Of a DNA stretch of 64,000 nt, positions 45,804-56,718 are shown one piece after another (the stretch's first letter is position 1; each line of letters starts with the position of its first letter). This DNA comes from Physcia stellaris. Lineage: Eukaryota > Ascomycota > Lecanoromycetes > Caliciales > Physciaceae. The translations under genes were made by a program, and so were the position numbers. The notes under the pieces were generated by a model. The model did not search any database. It was not told the origin of the DNA and saw nothing but the letters and a program-made list of their open reading frames with translations. The stretch is from positions 186,001 to 250,000 of the forward strand of contig JABSSW010000033.1 in the NCBI GenBank assembly GCA_018902385.1. Reading direction: 5' to 3'.

Positions 45804-46679
45804 TCAGCGGCTTCTCGTTGTCTTCATCATCGCCTCCGCCCACTCCCAAGGTCTATCCTCACCACCTGGCACGGAATTGAAGTATTCCCACCCCATCACG
45901 CCCCCTAGCCTAGGAACGTACTGGATCAAGGCAGCCAGAACTTTCTTCAGATCGTCAAAAGGTATGAAGCCATGCCCACTCCCCGGATTGGTAAGAACGC
46001 CCAGTACGACCTTTTCGGGCCGCCAGCCCTGGGTCAAGATAGCACTCAACCCCGCAAAATCTTGTAGATGGCCCCAGTTATTGTAGAATTGGACATGATA
46101 GCAATCAATACTGCTCCCGCGCATCACCTCCAAGGCTTCATAGTCAAACCCAGAGAGATGTTGTCGGCCTTGCAGTGCTGTAGCTACGGGACTCATGGTG
46201 ATGATGAATTCCAGCCCGAAATCTGCTTTGAGGCGATCAATGAGTCTGATGATGCCGCCCAGGGACATTTCTTCTTCGACATCCAAATCCATTCCATCAA
46301 ACCCATAAGACCTGATCATATCCCGGAGGGGGATGTAGTAAATTTCGAAGATCGCCTCAGATTGATCGAGACGGGTAAATGAGCCTTTGGCGGCGCCGCC
46401 GAGCATTCCGAGCACTTTGACGCCTACATCTTGGAAAACCTGGACCTCTTCCCACAAGGCGTCATGTTTGGGGGCGTTAGGTGGATCATCGTTTAAGGTG
46501 ATGTCGCCTGGTCGCTCATTGATATGGATGGCTGCGATAATTAGATGGGTAATCCCAATCAGGTCTTCGCATTCTGTGATCAATGGAAGGGCGGATACAA
46601 AGTCACCATTCCTGTTATAATGCGTCTGGTGATAACAGACCACACGAGACTGAAAAGGTGGTGCTTCAAGAGGAGGCAT
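45804..46679 (-). CDS. GH18-family glycoside hydrolase (chitinase/endo-N-acetylglucosaminidase-like)
   Basis: A single exon of 291 codons from ATG 46677-46679. The TIM-barrel landmarks are all visible: strand 1 RVVCYHQTHY, strand 2 ITHLIIAAIHIN, strand 3 VKVLGMLGGAAKGSF, and the catalytic strand 4 FDGMDLDVEE, which carries DxxDxDxE with the acid glutamate. Later strands are EFIITMSPVA, DCYHVQFYNN (with the usual substrate-assisting Tyr), KVVLGVLTNPGSG and GGVMGWEYF. No signal peptide or chitin-binding domain is present, so an intracellular role such as cell-wall or glycan turnover is more likely than secretion. The short chain and missing insertion domain fit the compact bacterial-like fungal GH18 group. 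The exact substrate is uncertain. Confidence 0.88.
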   Translation of the reverse strand: MPPLEAPPFQSRVVCYHQTHYNRNGDFVSALPLITECEDLIGITHLIIAAIHINERPGDITLNDDPPNAPKHDALWEEVQVFQDVGVKVLGMLGGAAKGSFTRLDQSEAIFEIYYIPLRDMIRSYGFDGMDLDVEEEMSLGGIIRLIDRLKADFGLEFIITMSPVATALQGRQHLSGFDYEALEVMRGSSIDCYHVQFYNNWGHLQDFAGLSAILTQGWRPEKVVLGVLTNPGSGHGFIPFDDLKKVLAALIQYVPRLGGVMGWEYFNSVPGGEDRPWEWAEAMMKTTRSR

Positions 46680-47063
46680 GAACCCTTAACGCAATAGGCC
46701 ACAAAGCATTTATAATTTCAGGTTATCGCGGTTCAGGGTCCACTGTACTCGTACATTAGGATTTCATGTTAGGGTTGTGCTTGAACATGCGCCGACGAGT
46801 TTGTCCATGACAATTGGGCATTCAAGATGAGGGCGCTTGTTGAGCTCGTAGATAATGCATTCACTTGCCTTGTTGAGACAATAGAGAAGCTATGTGAGGT
46901 ACGCAGATTGCGCATCCTCAATTATCACGATATGTCATTCTTTTCGGCTTCTTTATTTTATATAGACGGCAGGAACTCGCTTGAGTACACTCTCTACCCC
47001 CCCCTTTCGCGTTCCTAGACGTAGATTGGTTGGAATACACCATACTGTTTGCGGACAAACCCT
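46680..47063. other. Intergenic spacer
   Basis: About 0.38 kb containing the GH18 promoter and the 3' UTR of the aldo-keto reductase. No feature noticed. Confidence 0.4.
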
Positions 47064-48148
47064 TTAGTCATTGATCTTGTTGTAGGGATTTTCAAGACTT
47101 ACGTTCAACGGATCATTGAATCTCAAATTCTTGTTGAGGCCACTGATCTCATCAAGTTCGCTTTTGCTGAGATCGAAGCTGGTGACGTCTAGGTTCTGTG
47201 CCAGTCTGCTCTGATTGTTGCTCTTAGGAATAACAGCCACATCCCTCTGCGTAGCCCACCTAAGCAGAACCTGCGCTGGCGTCTTGCTGTGCTTGTCCGC
47301 TATCGACTTGACCGTAGGGTTGTCGAACAGCAACGGTGTATCTTTGGCTTGTTGCATGTCGAGTTCGAGGAATGATTGCGGACCGAAAGAGGAGTAGGCT
47401 GTAACAGCAATGTCTTGTTCCTTTGCAAACTTGACAAGACCTTCCTGGGTGAGGTATGGATGATGTTCGATCTGTAGGGTTGCTGGGGCGATCTTGCAAT
47501 AGCGAAGGAGATCCATGATGAGTTGGCCGTTGAAGTTGCTGATCCCGATGCTCTTCGCTAAACCCTTGTCGACGAGGCCTTCCATTGCTGTCCACGTTTC
47601 TTGGATGCTGGCCTTTCCAGGAACGACATTCTTCCCATCATAGGTGAAGCCTGGAGGATATCGGTCTTTGGGATCGACATATTTGAGGGCGATAGGAAAG
47701 TGCACGATATAAAGATCAAAGTAGTCAATGCCCCAATCCGCCAATTGCTTCTTGCAAATCGGCTCTACCTTGTCACCATCGTGAAAAGAGTTCCAGAGCT
47801 TTGAGACAAGGAAAAGATCTTCACGCTTGACGATACCCTCTTTGATTGCTCTTGCGACTCCCTGCCCTGATTCCTGCTCATTTCCATAATCTGAAGAGGG
47901 CGATTAGCAGGCGCTCGTGAGATATCGGATGCCGAAACTTCAAGCTTACCGCATGCACCATCGAAGAGGCGGTAGCCGGACTTGATAGCATTGTATACTT
48001 GATCGGCACAAGTCTCATTGTTCACTTTCCAAAGACTAGGAACGAAACGTGAGCTGATAGCGTACTCTACTACTCGACCGAAGCCTTACCCGAAGCCCAC
48101 CAAGGGCATTTCATGGCCGCTGTTGAGTTTGATTGTCGGAGAGGACAT
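47064..48148 (-). CDS. xyl1: NAD(P)H-dependent D-xylose reductase (aldo-keto reductase)
   Basis: Cytosolic reduction of D-xylose to xylitol, the first step of pentose catabolism. Three exons: exon 1 from ATG 48146-48148 ([20 protein letters not shown]), exon 2 [20 protein letters not shown], exon 3 from about 47891. The catalytic tetrad is complete: Asp in RLFDGACDYGNE, Tyr in the same motif, Lys in [10 protein letters not shown] and His in [13 protein letters not shown]. The cofactor end has [16 protein letters not shown], the IPKS-N-x-x-R loop typical of dual NADPH/NADH xylose reductases. AKR signatures [15 protein letters not shown] and [10 protein letters not shown] are intact. It ends NPYNKIND. 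About 320 aa, the usual length. Introns are 50-60 nt with GTAAGG and GTAAGC donors. Confidence 0.93.
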
Positions 48149-48906
48149 GATAGCGAACAGTCGTTAGAATGATCAAATAAGAAAAACTTCTATCGAATGG
48201 GTGCAGGCTTCGTAGACAGATTGCGGGGTTTAGTGGGGTGAAAAGAGGACACGAGAATTACGTCAATGCAGGAATGGAAGTTTGACGGCTATCGAAGGGT
48301 GGACAAGATGAGAAACGAATTTGGAACTTGTGCAAGGAAAGACAGAGACTTTATACCGCAGTTGCCACCTGGATGGTTGTGCTGCCGTGTGCGAAAGCGG
48401 TACCAGCGTAGCATCCCCGGGTATCAAGAACGGCTGTGACGCTCTCCGGGGTACATATGCATTTGCTGCTTTAGCGCAACACCGGCTCTTGTTCCGCTCA
48501 GGGCAAGTCTGCGGAGGATTGTGGCTGATGGTTGTAAAAGAGATGTAGATATCCATTGTATGAATTTGACCTTCGTATGAGAGACCGTAGCGTAACGAGA
48601 TATCGGCTGTTGCAGGACCTTCTGAGATCTCCTCGTTCAACAGCCGCTTTGAGGCCTGGAGACTCGCTGTATTGGTAAGAGGTAGGAGATGGAGGAGCAC
48701 AGCGCTGCAGACATAGACCAGAAGTAGGTGTATTAGATGTCCATAGTATACAGAGTACTGTGTCACAAACGCCTGTATTCTCCTGTCTCAGAATACAAAC
48801 CCCTAAAATCCTATCCTCAGACTTTTGGCATCCACCGCTATGCAGTCACCTTGCGATGCGGTCTTCCATGTTGGAGTAGACGAAAAAAATGAGTCTGAAT
48901 GGTAAC
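48149..48906. other. Intergenic spacer
   Basis: About 0.76 kb with the xylose reductase promoter and the Sec61 beta 3' UTR. A minus-strand frame at 48263-48766 has no domain. Confidence 0.4.
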
Positions 48907-49571
48907 TTATGATGAGAACCTCCTCGTTATTTTCGCAATGACTGTTCGACGGTTAGATCAATACCTAGGATGTCGCAAGGTCCGACCTACTGTGTAATGC
49001 CACGACGCTGAAGATGAAGCCGAGCGATAGTACGAGAACGACTACTGGATCGACTTTGAGCCCGGGAGATTCGTCGGTGTAGAGTCCTGCATGAAGACAG
49101 TCAGTCTTGAATTTTGATGACGACACCGTGACCCCAGCGAGCCTCCTATGTGGCACCACAGGTAGGTAAATCATTGCGTAACACCTACTCAGCATTGTAC
49201 TTGTGCTCCCTCCAGCACCCGCGGATCGTGTGCTTGATGGCCGTGCATTGGCGACCTTGTCCGCCCTGTCGGCAGCAGCCTTTCTCCTTATAGCAGTCTT
49301 TGGTCCTCCAGGCGGTGATGATGGTCGCGCAGTGCTCGAGCCTGCGGACTGGGGGGTGTTCGCGGGGGAGCTTGAGCGTGGAGAAGACTACATGGCATAG
49401 AGATTCAATTAGCCATTGTCGTTGAAAACTATGCGAAAGCTGCGCTGATGCATTTGGAACCATTGCCAATAATCCGCCCATGTAGGAAAGATGTTAAGCC
49501 AGTGGTGGTCAAATCCCATTAGGGGGGGACTTGGTTTCCACGTGATGGTACCAAGATATGGAGCTCACCAT
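48907..49571 (-). CDS. SBH1: Protein transport protein Sec61 subunit beta (Sbh1)
   Basis: Tail-anchored subunit of the ER Sec61 translocon. Four exons total 333 nt (110 aa). Exon 1 is only the start codon, 49569-49571, followed by GTGAGC; exon 2 is 49189-49387, exon 3 is 48991-49086 and exon 4 is 48907-48941. Exon 2 encodes SSPRSSSPANTPQS, then the conserved PGGPKTAIRRKAAADRADKV and STRSAGAGGSTSTML. Exon 3 gives LYTDESPGLKVDPVVVLVLS and LGFIFSVVALH, the single membrane anchor, and exon 4 gives IAKITRRFSS. Every segment matches the family in order and the frame closes exactly. The first ATG in the right phase is the isolated one before the 181-nt intron; no ATG is in frame at the beginning of exon 2. 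Confidence 0.93.
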
Positions 49572-50089
49572 GATGTATGTAGACGGTCGCGTGTGTGAGA
49601 TCTAGATCTTTGGTTCGAGAGAGAGAATTTCGGTCAATAGGAATGTAGTGGAGTTTGTGGATGGGAATGGTTGAGTCGCTTTGGATGCTGGAATCAAAAT
49701 AACCAAAAGGACACAGCTCGGGTTTGCCGATGGCTTGGCAACGCTAAAAGCTACAGGTGGAGGCTTGGCAAAGGGATGAGGCTCATCTCAGTCAACAAAT
49801 CGATTCGGACTTGATCGCTTCCTGCAGTGAGACCACTTCGAAAGCAAAGCCCGGATCAAGCAAACGAGAGCTGATGTTTATGTCACGAGAGCTAGCATTC
49901 CTATAGCATGACACGAGCCTGCACTGTGCTGATCAATAGACATAGGAAATGGATGCCATAATTCGAATGATTTCTTCCTTCGTCTGCTTAAGCTATGTAG
50001 CTTTCATGGTCACCTGGGACTACCTCGAAGACCACACGGTCCATATCTCAACATCCCTTGGACTTCCCAAACCGCCACATCCACAACGT
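49572..50089. other. Intergenic spacer
   Basis: About 0.52 kb between the Sec61 beta start and the eL20 stop. It contains the Sec61 beta promoter and 5' leader; no clear TATA box. Confidence 0.4.
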
Positions 50090-51067
50090 TTATGCAAAGG
50101 TCGAAGGTCGATGAGCAGCAAACAGAGCCTTGGACGTAGCCTTGGGGACACGGTGAGGAAGAGGGAATTTGAGGTCCTTGGTAAGTAGCTGCTTGATGTA
50201 AGGGCGCTTGACATCGTCCGTCTTCTGGATCTCGACTACTTTCAGGATCTGGAATTCAATCAGCATCAACCCTCCAGGCTTGGGCCATTCTGACTGCGCT
50301 CACGTGTATCGACCTGAAACGAGATCTGTGCCTCGCTGCCATATCTTGGTACAGAGCCTCGACAGCGTCTGTCCTCGACATTTCCCGGTACTCCTTGTAC
50401 ATGTTGTGCGTACCCGAGCGTGAATCATAGCGGATCCAGATACCAAAGTTCTTGACATTTTGAGGGCGCTTCTCGTGGATCTATGGTGGAAGCAGCACAT
50501 TAGCCTAGCCTAGCCTAGCCTGTGTGTAATGAAGCCGTTCTTATTCCATATAATCAACCATAAAACACCCGGTAGGATAGACGTACCACGTTGATTGTAA
50601 TGATCTCCCCATTGGACTTCTTGACTTTGCGTAGCTTCATGAGAAAGTACCAGAACCTTGATTTGGCCACGACAGTGTTGGGTGCGAATATGCGCATGCG
50701 GTAAAGCTTGGGTGTCGGGTTCGTCTCAGTGGGCAGATGACGCCCGATCACCTGGTACTCCTTCAATCGCCCTATACAGCTCGCGTCAGCTTCTATCTTG
50801 ACTTGCTCTTCTGTCGCGTTGAATGTCAAGAGAACAACACTGGACTCCACAGGGTCAAAGATTCCGTGAAGACCGTCTCGCCCGTCACTGCGGGTTCCAA
50901 CATGCCTCATAAGCTCTTTCAATATATTGTCCTCCTCTTTGGTAGGATGTAATTTGCCTTTGTTGGCCCAGGACCTTTTGCGCATGTGTGCAACTTCCAG
51001 GCTAGCATCGTGTGAAAGGGCTCGAACTGGAAGAAGGACGTAGAGACTGCTTACCCATTTGTGACAT
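50090..51067 (-). CDS. RPL20: 60S ribosomal protein eL20 (yeast Rpl20, L18a family)
   Basis: Cytosolic large-subunit protein. Four exons sum to 534 nt (177 aa): 51055-51067, 50587-50771, 50304-50480 and 50090-50248. Exon 1 (MSQM plus one base) precedes a 283-nt first intron, a layout common in ribosomal protein genes. Exon 2 is [40 protein letters not shown] and [17 protein letters not shown]. Exon 3 is [40 protein letters not shown] and [13 protein letters not shown]. Exon 4 is [20 protein letters not shown] and ends AHRPSTFA. The match is continuous over the whole protein. Intron 2 contains four copies of tagcc (50502-50521). It is divergently transcribed from CSN12 with a 320-bp shared promoter. 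Confidence 0.96.
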
Positions 51068-51387
51068 CTGTACCGCAATAGATCAGCAGTGCACATTTGA
51101 GGTATTTGGAGATTAGCAGCTTACCTTGGCAATGGTCCTCAGTTGGGCTCAAGATTGACAAAGTCGTCTTTCAGAGATATTAAAGATGAGGGTCCGAATG
51201 TCTGTGGTAGGGTTGCGTGCCCTTGAAGTCTAGCGACGCGCTAACGAAACACCCTTGCATCCTCCGCTGCTCCCCAACATCTGCACGTCAATAAACAATG
51301 CTACCAGATGCCTTTCTTAATTGACATGCGCCTTGGGGATCCAAAACAACGCCTGCTTTCCAAAGTATCAACTCTCAACCTGTAAAG
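51068..51387. promoter_or_regulatory. Bidirectional promoter of RPL20 and CSN12
   Basis: The 320 bases between the two start codons. A GTAGGGTTG near 51206-51214 resembles the telobox-type AGGGTT element often found upstream of ribosomal genes. This is suggestive only. Confidence 0.4.
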
Positions 51388-53228
51388 ATGGACGCCCTGT
51401 TCTATGACTTTAAACAAGCCTACTTCATTCGGAATGGACCTCTGCTTGCTGACACGCTCTCACCAATTGCACTTGCTAGGGATCCTAATCGCTTACAACT
51501 TTTCTACAGTCAGTCAGACGACTACTCAATTGCATCTGACGTTAAATACCAAGTTCTCCACTATGACAAATCGATGGATATAACCAAAGCAGAAGCGAAT
51601 GCATGGGTGGACATCTACATCTCCTATTGGAAAGCATTGGGACCGATTCTTCGCGCCGAAGGTCTCGATCATGACTCTGATTGGAGTAGAGTGTATGATA
51701 GCTGGAAGGAAGTAGCAAATGCCCTCATCAAAGGGTACAGCAGCGGCGGGTTCCCTTCTTGGACCGTACCCTGTCTCTACATGGTTGGCCGTCACCTGCG
51801 CATATTCGCAATCAAGGCGGATGAGAGCATAAGGGCTGCAAGTGGTGGGATACAGATGAAGACAGGAGGATATCAGGATGATATTGCCAGTGACGTTGGG
51901 AAAAATGAGAAGCTGGAGGATGCTGCTCGAGTCATCAATCGAATATTTACGTTGTGCATTAGCGATAGGTATGTAGCAATGAATACAAGAGGTTTTCTCG
52001 GTCGATTTGAGCACAATATATGGCAGGCTGAAGCTGTGTAATAGGGCCGCGCTCGAAGAATCAAGGAAATGGGCTCTGTATTACACCACCAACCTCCTTT
52101 TCAAAACCTACTTCAAGCTCAACTCGGTGAGCCTGTCAAAGAACATTCTGCGAGCATTAAATGCCTCAAAGACAGATATGCCTCCGCTGGAATCTTTCCC
52201 GCGATCACACATTGTGACGTTCAAGTACTATGTTGGCGTCATCTTCTTTCTGGAGGAAAATTACAAGCAGGTATACATCTGTTCTCAATCGAGTGACAAA
52301 CTGAACATGACTGATACTACACAGGCTGAGGAGAACCTCACAGAAGCTTACGAGCTATGTCTATCATCCTCGCATCGGAACAGGGAGTATGTCCCACTTA
52401 GTCCGGTCTCATTCCTTCAACGGAATATCATCTTTGCCTTCTACCTTGCAGAGATTAGAGACTGATTGATATTCAGACTGATCTTAACGTACCTCATACC
52501 TACTCGTCTTCTGACCAGTCGCCTACTTCCTTCGCCATCCCTTCTCAAACTCTACCCAAGTCTCCGCAAGCTATTTACGCCCCTTGTCCGCGCCATCCGT
52601 TTGGGCTCACTCCATGATTTTGACAATGCACTCACTGCAGGTGAGCCTGAGTTTGTAAAACGCCGCATCTACCTCACGCTAGAGCGAGGGCGAGATATCT
52701 GCCTCAGAAACCTGCTCAGAAAAGTCTGCCTAAACCAGGGGTGGAAAGACGATGGCCAGATGAGAAAAGTGGCTGTTGCAGAGTTCGTTGCTGCCGTAGG
52801 GTATAGTGAGAGAGGAGGGAAGCCATTAGGAAACGGTGAGTATCTGGACAGAGATGATGTCGAGTGTCAACTGGCAAACATGATATACAAGGTATGTCCG
52901 GTTTCTCCTTTGTCGTCTCTCTTACCGCCATCAGTGGTATGTGATTGAAAGACCTTGCTGTTACCAGTAAGGTCGCAAGGTGATAGGATCTCCAGGCAGC
53001 CAAATATCAATGAGATTCATCACCAGGCATCATCGCCAGGCAACAAACCCCCACGATGTCTTCACACCCACCCTCCCAGTTTTGCGTCAACCCACGCTTG
53101 CTCGCCACTGTCTATCTCCTATAATCGCTGACATTGTCACACAGGACCTCATGAAAGGTTACATCTCCCGTGATCACGGCGTCGTCGTCCTCAGCAAAAA
53201 GGGTGCTTTCCCAGGCACGGGAATCTGA
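51388..53228 (+). CDS. csn12: CSN12-like PCI-domain protein (Thp1/PCID2 family)
   Basis: PCI-domain protein of the Thp1/PCID2/Csn12 group, linked to the COP9 signalosome in yeast annotation and to mRNA export or splicing complexes. Five exons, 51388-51968, 52045-52270, 52325-52386, 52477-52891 and 53145-53228, sum to 1368 nt (455 aa) with all phases agreeing. Marks include [96 protein letters not shown] and [12 protein letters not shown]. The winged-helix PCI part has [38 protein letters not shown] and [20 protein letters not shown], ending FPGTGI. The last intron is long (253 nt). Confidence 0.93.
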
Positions 53229-54277
53229 GTCACAACCACCCCCACCCTCTCATTACCCTATTCCACCGAATCACAGCCAAAACAAATCTGGTACGGCATC
53301 ACGGCTCCCAGTATATCTAAAGCCGAGCTATCCGCAAACAGATGACCCCCAAACCTGCATGCCGCGAGCGCAAAAGGACCCGTCCCCTCGGTACCAGTAG
53401 CGCAAGCCCTTTAGGCTATGAGTCACGTCGGCTACTGCGTCTGCCGTGCTTTCTCGGCACTAACACAACGCTTTCTGCTCCGGCCGCTCGACCTCTTCAA
53501 CCCTCCCCCTTTCTCGCCCCTTGACAGGGCTAGGCACGTGGTTTGGCCGGAGCTAGCGAGTTCAGTGTTGCATGCTAGGCTTGAAGAGGTCACGATGAAA
53601 GGCTCCTCTTGAGCTCTAAATAAGATCGTGATGGTTGGCAGTGCGACTCGCGCTGCTTTTAACTCATGTCACACCGGACTGCTTCTCCGGTCCAGGGGAG
53701 TGACTCACGATTCTGTACCGAATACGAACATCTGCATATAAGAGCAGGCAAGAGCATATGCATGCATGCATTGTGCTCCAGGGTCATCGCCTACCTTATC
53801 TACTGGATAGCAAATGTGCTTATTGTGCTGCCTTGCTTCACACGAAATATGCACGTGATCCAAGTTTTCGCTTTGCATTTCCTGCATCTCGACCATTTCA
53901 AGAGATGGGGAGTAGGCTGATTCCCTCAATCATAACGAAGCCAAAAGTAAAGCAAAAAAAGGAAAGCTCAGATTAAGTAGCAAATGGGAGCAAGTGTCGG
54001 CAGCTTGTAACACCCCCTTCTACTAAGAGCAACCCTTCCGTCAGCAGTAACGACTGCGAGAAAAGTGGTATAGTACAATTTTTCCCCTGTCCCGAGAACC
54101 CGATGTGACGCCCTGAGCTCCTTGGTATCAAAGTCCTTCCCAAGCCTCGTAGGAGATCGCGTAGTAAAAGTTTATGGTACAAGAGATTTATTCGCTCAAA
54201 TAGCTCAAATTTGGAAAGTAGAGTAGAGGGAAAGAGTGAGGGGGAGAGGCCGTGAGTATATGGAGCGGAGTAGTGAT
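53229..54277. other. Convergent spacer
   Basis: About 1 kb between the convergent ends of CSN12 and the BTB gene. Short frames on both strands (for example 53666-53929) lack domains. Nothing else noticed. Confidence 0.4.
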
Positions 54278-55328
54278 CTAGCGAAGATTGCGTGGAGATT
54301 TCGTGGTTGGCGATTTGGCAATCGAGGAGATGTCGTCCTGTGCATCGAGGTTAGCAATGCTGAGGCTGCCTCTTGCTAGTCCCTCAGATGCTAGCTAGGG
54401 TGCAGTGGACAATACTACCAAAAGGGAGGGGGAGAGGGAACATACCATATGATTGCACATCGCAACAAACAAATCAAAAAACAATTTCCCACCCCCTCCA
54501 TCTCCATCTGCATCGTCCCACTCCTCTTAAACGTGCCCCTACTCCGAATAATCAAAGCCAAATAATGCGCCCTGAGCTTCGAATCGCTGTCCGGCGTATT
54601 GGCATACGCATACCTGGCACTGGCCAAGATGGTCGCGCACTGGATGCCACTCTGCAGCCCCTGTTTCCGGAGCGCCAACCGCTTCAGCTCCTCCAGCCCA
54701 TACTTCTCAGCCGTGCAATAAATCAGCGTATCCTTAAGCAACAGCTGGCCCGCGGCGCCACAATAGACCGTACTCTCCACGCTGCCTCTGGCCCCAGCGT
54801 CGTCGTCATCGGGCTCCAGCTCCCAGCGGTCGCCGCGCTTGTTGTGCAGCAGGCGCGGGTAGTAGTCGCCTTTGTAGAGGTATTCCAGCACCGAGGAGAA
54901 GATCTCGGGCGTTTCGTCGGGCAGGGTGATGCGTTTGGAGACGGATTCGAGGAATTGGGAGCGGATTATGGCGGCGAAGAAGGGGGAGAGGGAGAGGACG
55001 TCTTCGTGGGCGGCGAAGAGGCGGGCGGAGGGGCCGATGCAGAGGGTTACGATTGGGGAGGTCATTGTACTGTAGGAATGCGAGTTGAGTTAGCGTTGTT
55101 TGCTGGCGGGTTGGGGTGGGAGGTTGATGAAGGGGAGGGCGGAGTGGGGGTTTTTTGGTATACTTACCTGCCTTTGATGGGACTTGCTTCTGCGGCGGTG
55201 CCTCGAGGCTTCTCGGCTTTTCTGGCGGCATGGTCTCGAAAAGACCGCTTCTGCCTGCTGGTGCTTGTAGATTTAGTGGTGCGGTATTTGGAGAAGCTCT
55301 CCTGGTGGTGAGTCCTGCGAGCGAACAT
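54278..55328 (-). CDS. BTB/POZ domain protein; frame shifts once at a G-run
   Basis: BTB proteins often serve as Cul3 ubiquitin-ligase adaptors. Exon 1 starts at ATG 55326-55328 with a basic N-terminus (SKYRTTKSTSTSRQKRSFRD). An intron joins IKGS to TMTSPIVTLCIGPSARLF. The BTB fold is clear: AAHEDVLSLSPFFAAIIRSQ, RITLPDETPEIFSSVLEYLY and KGDYYPRLL, then TLIYCTAEKYGLEELKRLAL and CATILASARYAYANTPDSD. The expected ending, KLFFDLFVAMCNHM, is in a different frame from TMQMEMEG. The one-base change falls at the G-run whose plus-strand complement is 54492-54496. After an intron the last exon reads DDISSIAKSPTTKSPRNLR with stop at 54278. Without the shift the protein would end in an atypical sequence. 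Plus-strand composition switches from C-rich to G-rich near 54.83 kb. Confidence 0.82.
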
Positions 55329-56718
55329 TGTCGGTGGAGAGACAGTCAAGTCCTCGTGACAGAGCTTTCTGTTTGGCCCGGTCGGAAGTGCTCAGAAATC
55401 AGAGATGGGGGAGGAACATGGAGGGTATTTATACAAATTGAAGACCCTGATGCCTTAGTCCGAAAAGCCCCAGGCATCAAAGGAAAAAGGAGACCTAGAG
55501 CATCGTAGACGAGATGACTCGAGAGAGAGAAGAGGGGGAAGCCTCATTATATGCGTTTTTGGCGATCCGTCACACCAGATAACGGGCAGGCAGCTGGGGG
55601 AGACGCGATTGGACGCGTCCCACTTTACACGAAAGCAACCGGATATCAGGTGATTTGCGCCAATGCGTTTTTGGGGCTGCCAAGCACGCAGAGCTGCCCT
55701 TCTGTGCTGGGTACTGGGGTGCTGCAGAAGCTGAGCGAGATTTGATGGGCGGGCTTGGAAGCAAGGTTCAGTGTTTCATTCAAGCTTTCGTTCTGCGGGG
55801 AAGCGGTGCCGCTTCGTTGTAATCAGACGGTTGCCCAGGGGGCAGAGTTTGTCGGCTCCTGGACCGTAGGTCATGGCGGTGGTGCCTGAGGTTGCCACTT
55901 CTCGACGCATGCTTTCGTTGCCTACTCTGTAGAAGAGCTGGTAAGCAGAGTTCATTGAGCAAAGGGACTCGTACTTCTCAGGATGTAGAGCAGCTGCAGC
56001 GTCTTGCAGCGATGTGCTGCTATCCCATCCCTTGCCGCTAGACGATCGCAATCGGGCAAGAACCGAGAGGACTTGACGCTAATTTGAGGTAGTGCTAATT
56101 AGCCCAGGAACAGCTTTCGTAGCGCAAATCAGCTTGACTCTTCCTGCAATAACTGGCGAGAAACGTACCGTGGTCGATTTTGAGGTGGTCCCGCGGCTCT
56201 GCTTAGGCATCAAATCCCACGGGATGAGTCAATCCCCACCTCACAGACTTTACGTATGAGATATGAGATCACATGTGGAACAACAATAACCCAAGTTTGG
56301 AAAACTATAACAAATACTGGTTGTCTGCATTAAGACATTGGACCCTGGGCTCCCTGGTCGGCCCGTCGCCTTTCGTAATGTCATGCTAGCATGAATGGAA
56401 TTTCAAGAGCCCGCCGACTGTGTGCTTAGGCAAGTGGTAAACAGAAGAGTGAGTTATCCATATGTGAGATAATGCAATGTAGAAGATAGCTGACGATTGA
56501 ATGTGAATCCAGACAGATCCTTATCACCCAGTCCAGGGTGGCAAAATAAGCATGCCATTTAAAGAGATATCCATCAACTACCATATTCCAGGCTCAAATA
56601 ACTGCCCGGCTATATCGTAACCGCCTTTTTTCCTCTACAAAATGTCAGCTGTCCACCGCCGTGTTTAAATACACGGCCAAGAATTGACCTACCATGTGGG
56701 CGGCTGCCTTAGTAAAGT
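55329..56718. other. Intergenic spacer
   Basis: About 1.4 kb with the BTB promoter and the 3' side of the SRA gene. A minus-strand frame at 55776-56051 has no recognised family and no ATG at its beginning, so I do not call it. Confidence 0.4.

Noticed and set aside
50502-50521. Four tagcc units as a functional repeat
   Set aside because: Short simple repeat inside an RPL20 intron; nothing beyond a microsatellite is supported.
54373-55311. A 312-codon plus-strand frame opposite the BTB gene
   Set aside because: Antisense shadow: the minus strand encodes a clear BTB domain with proper introns.
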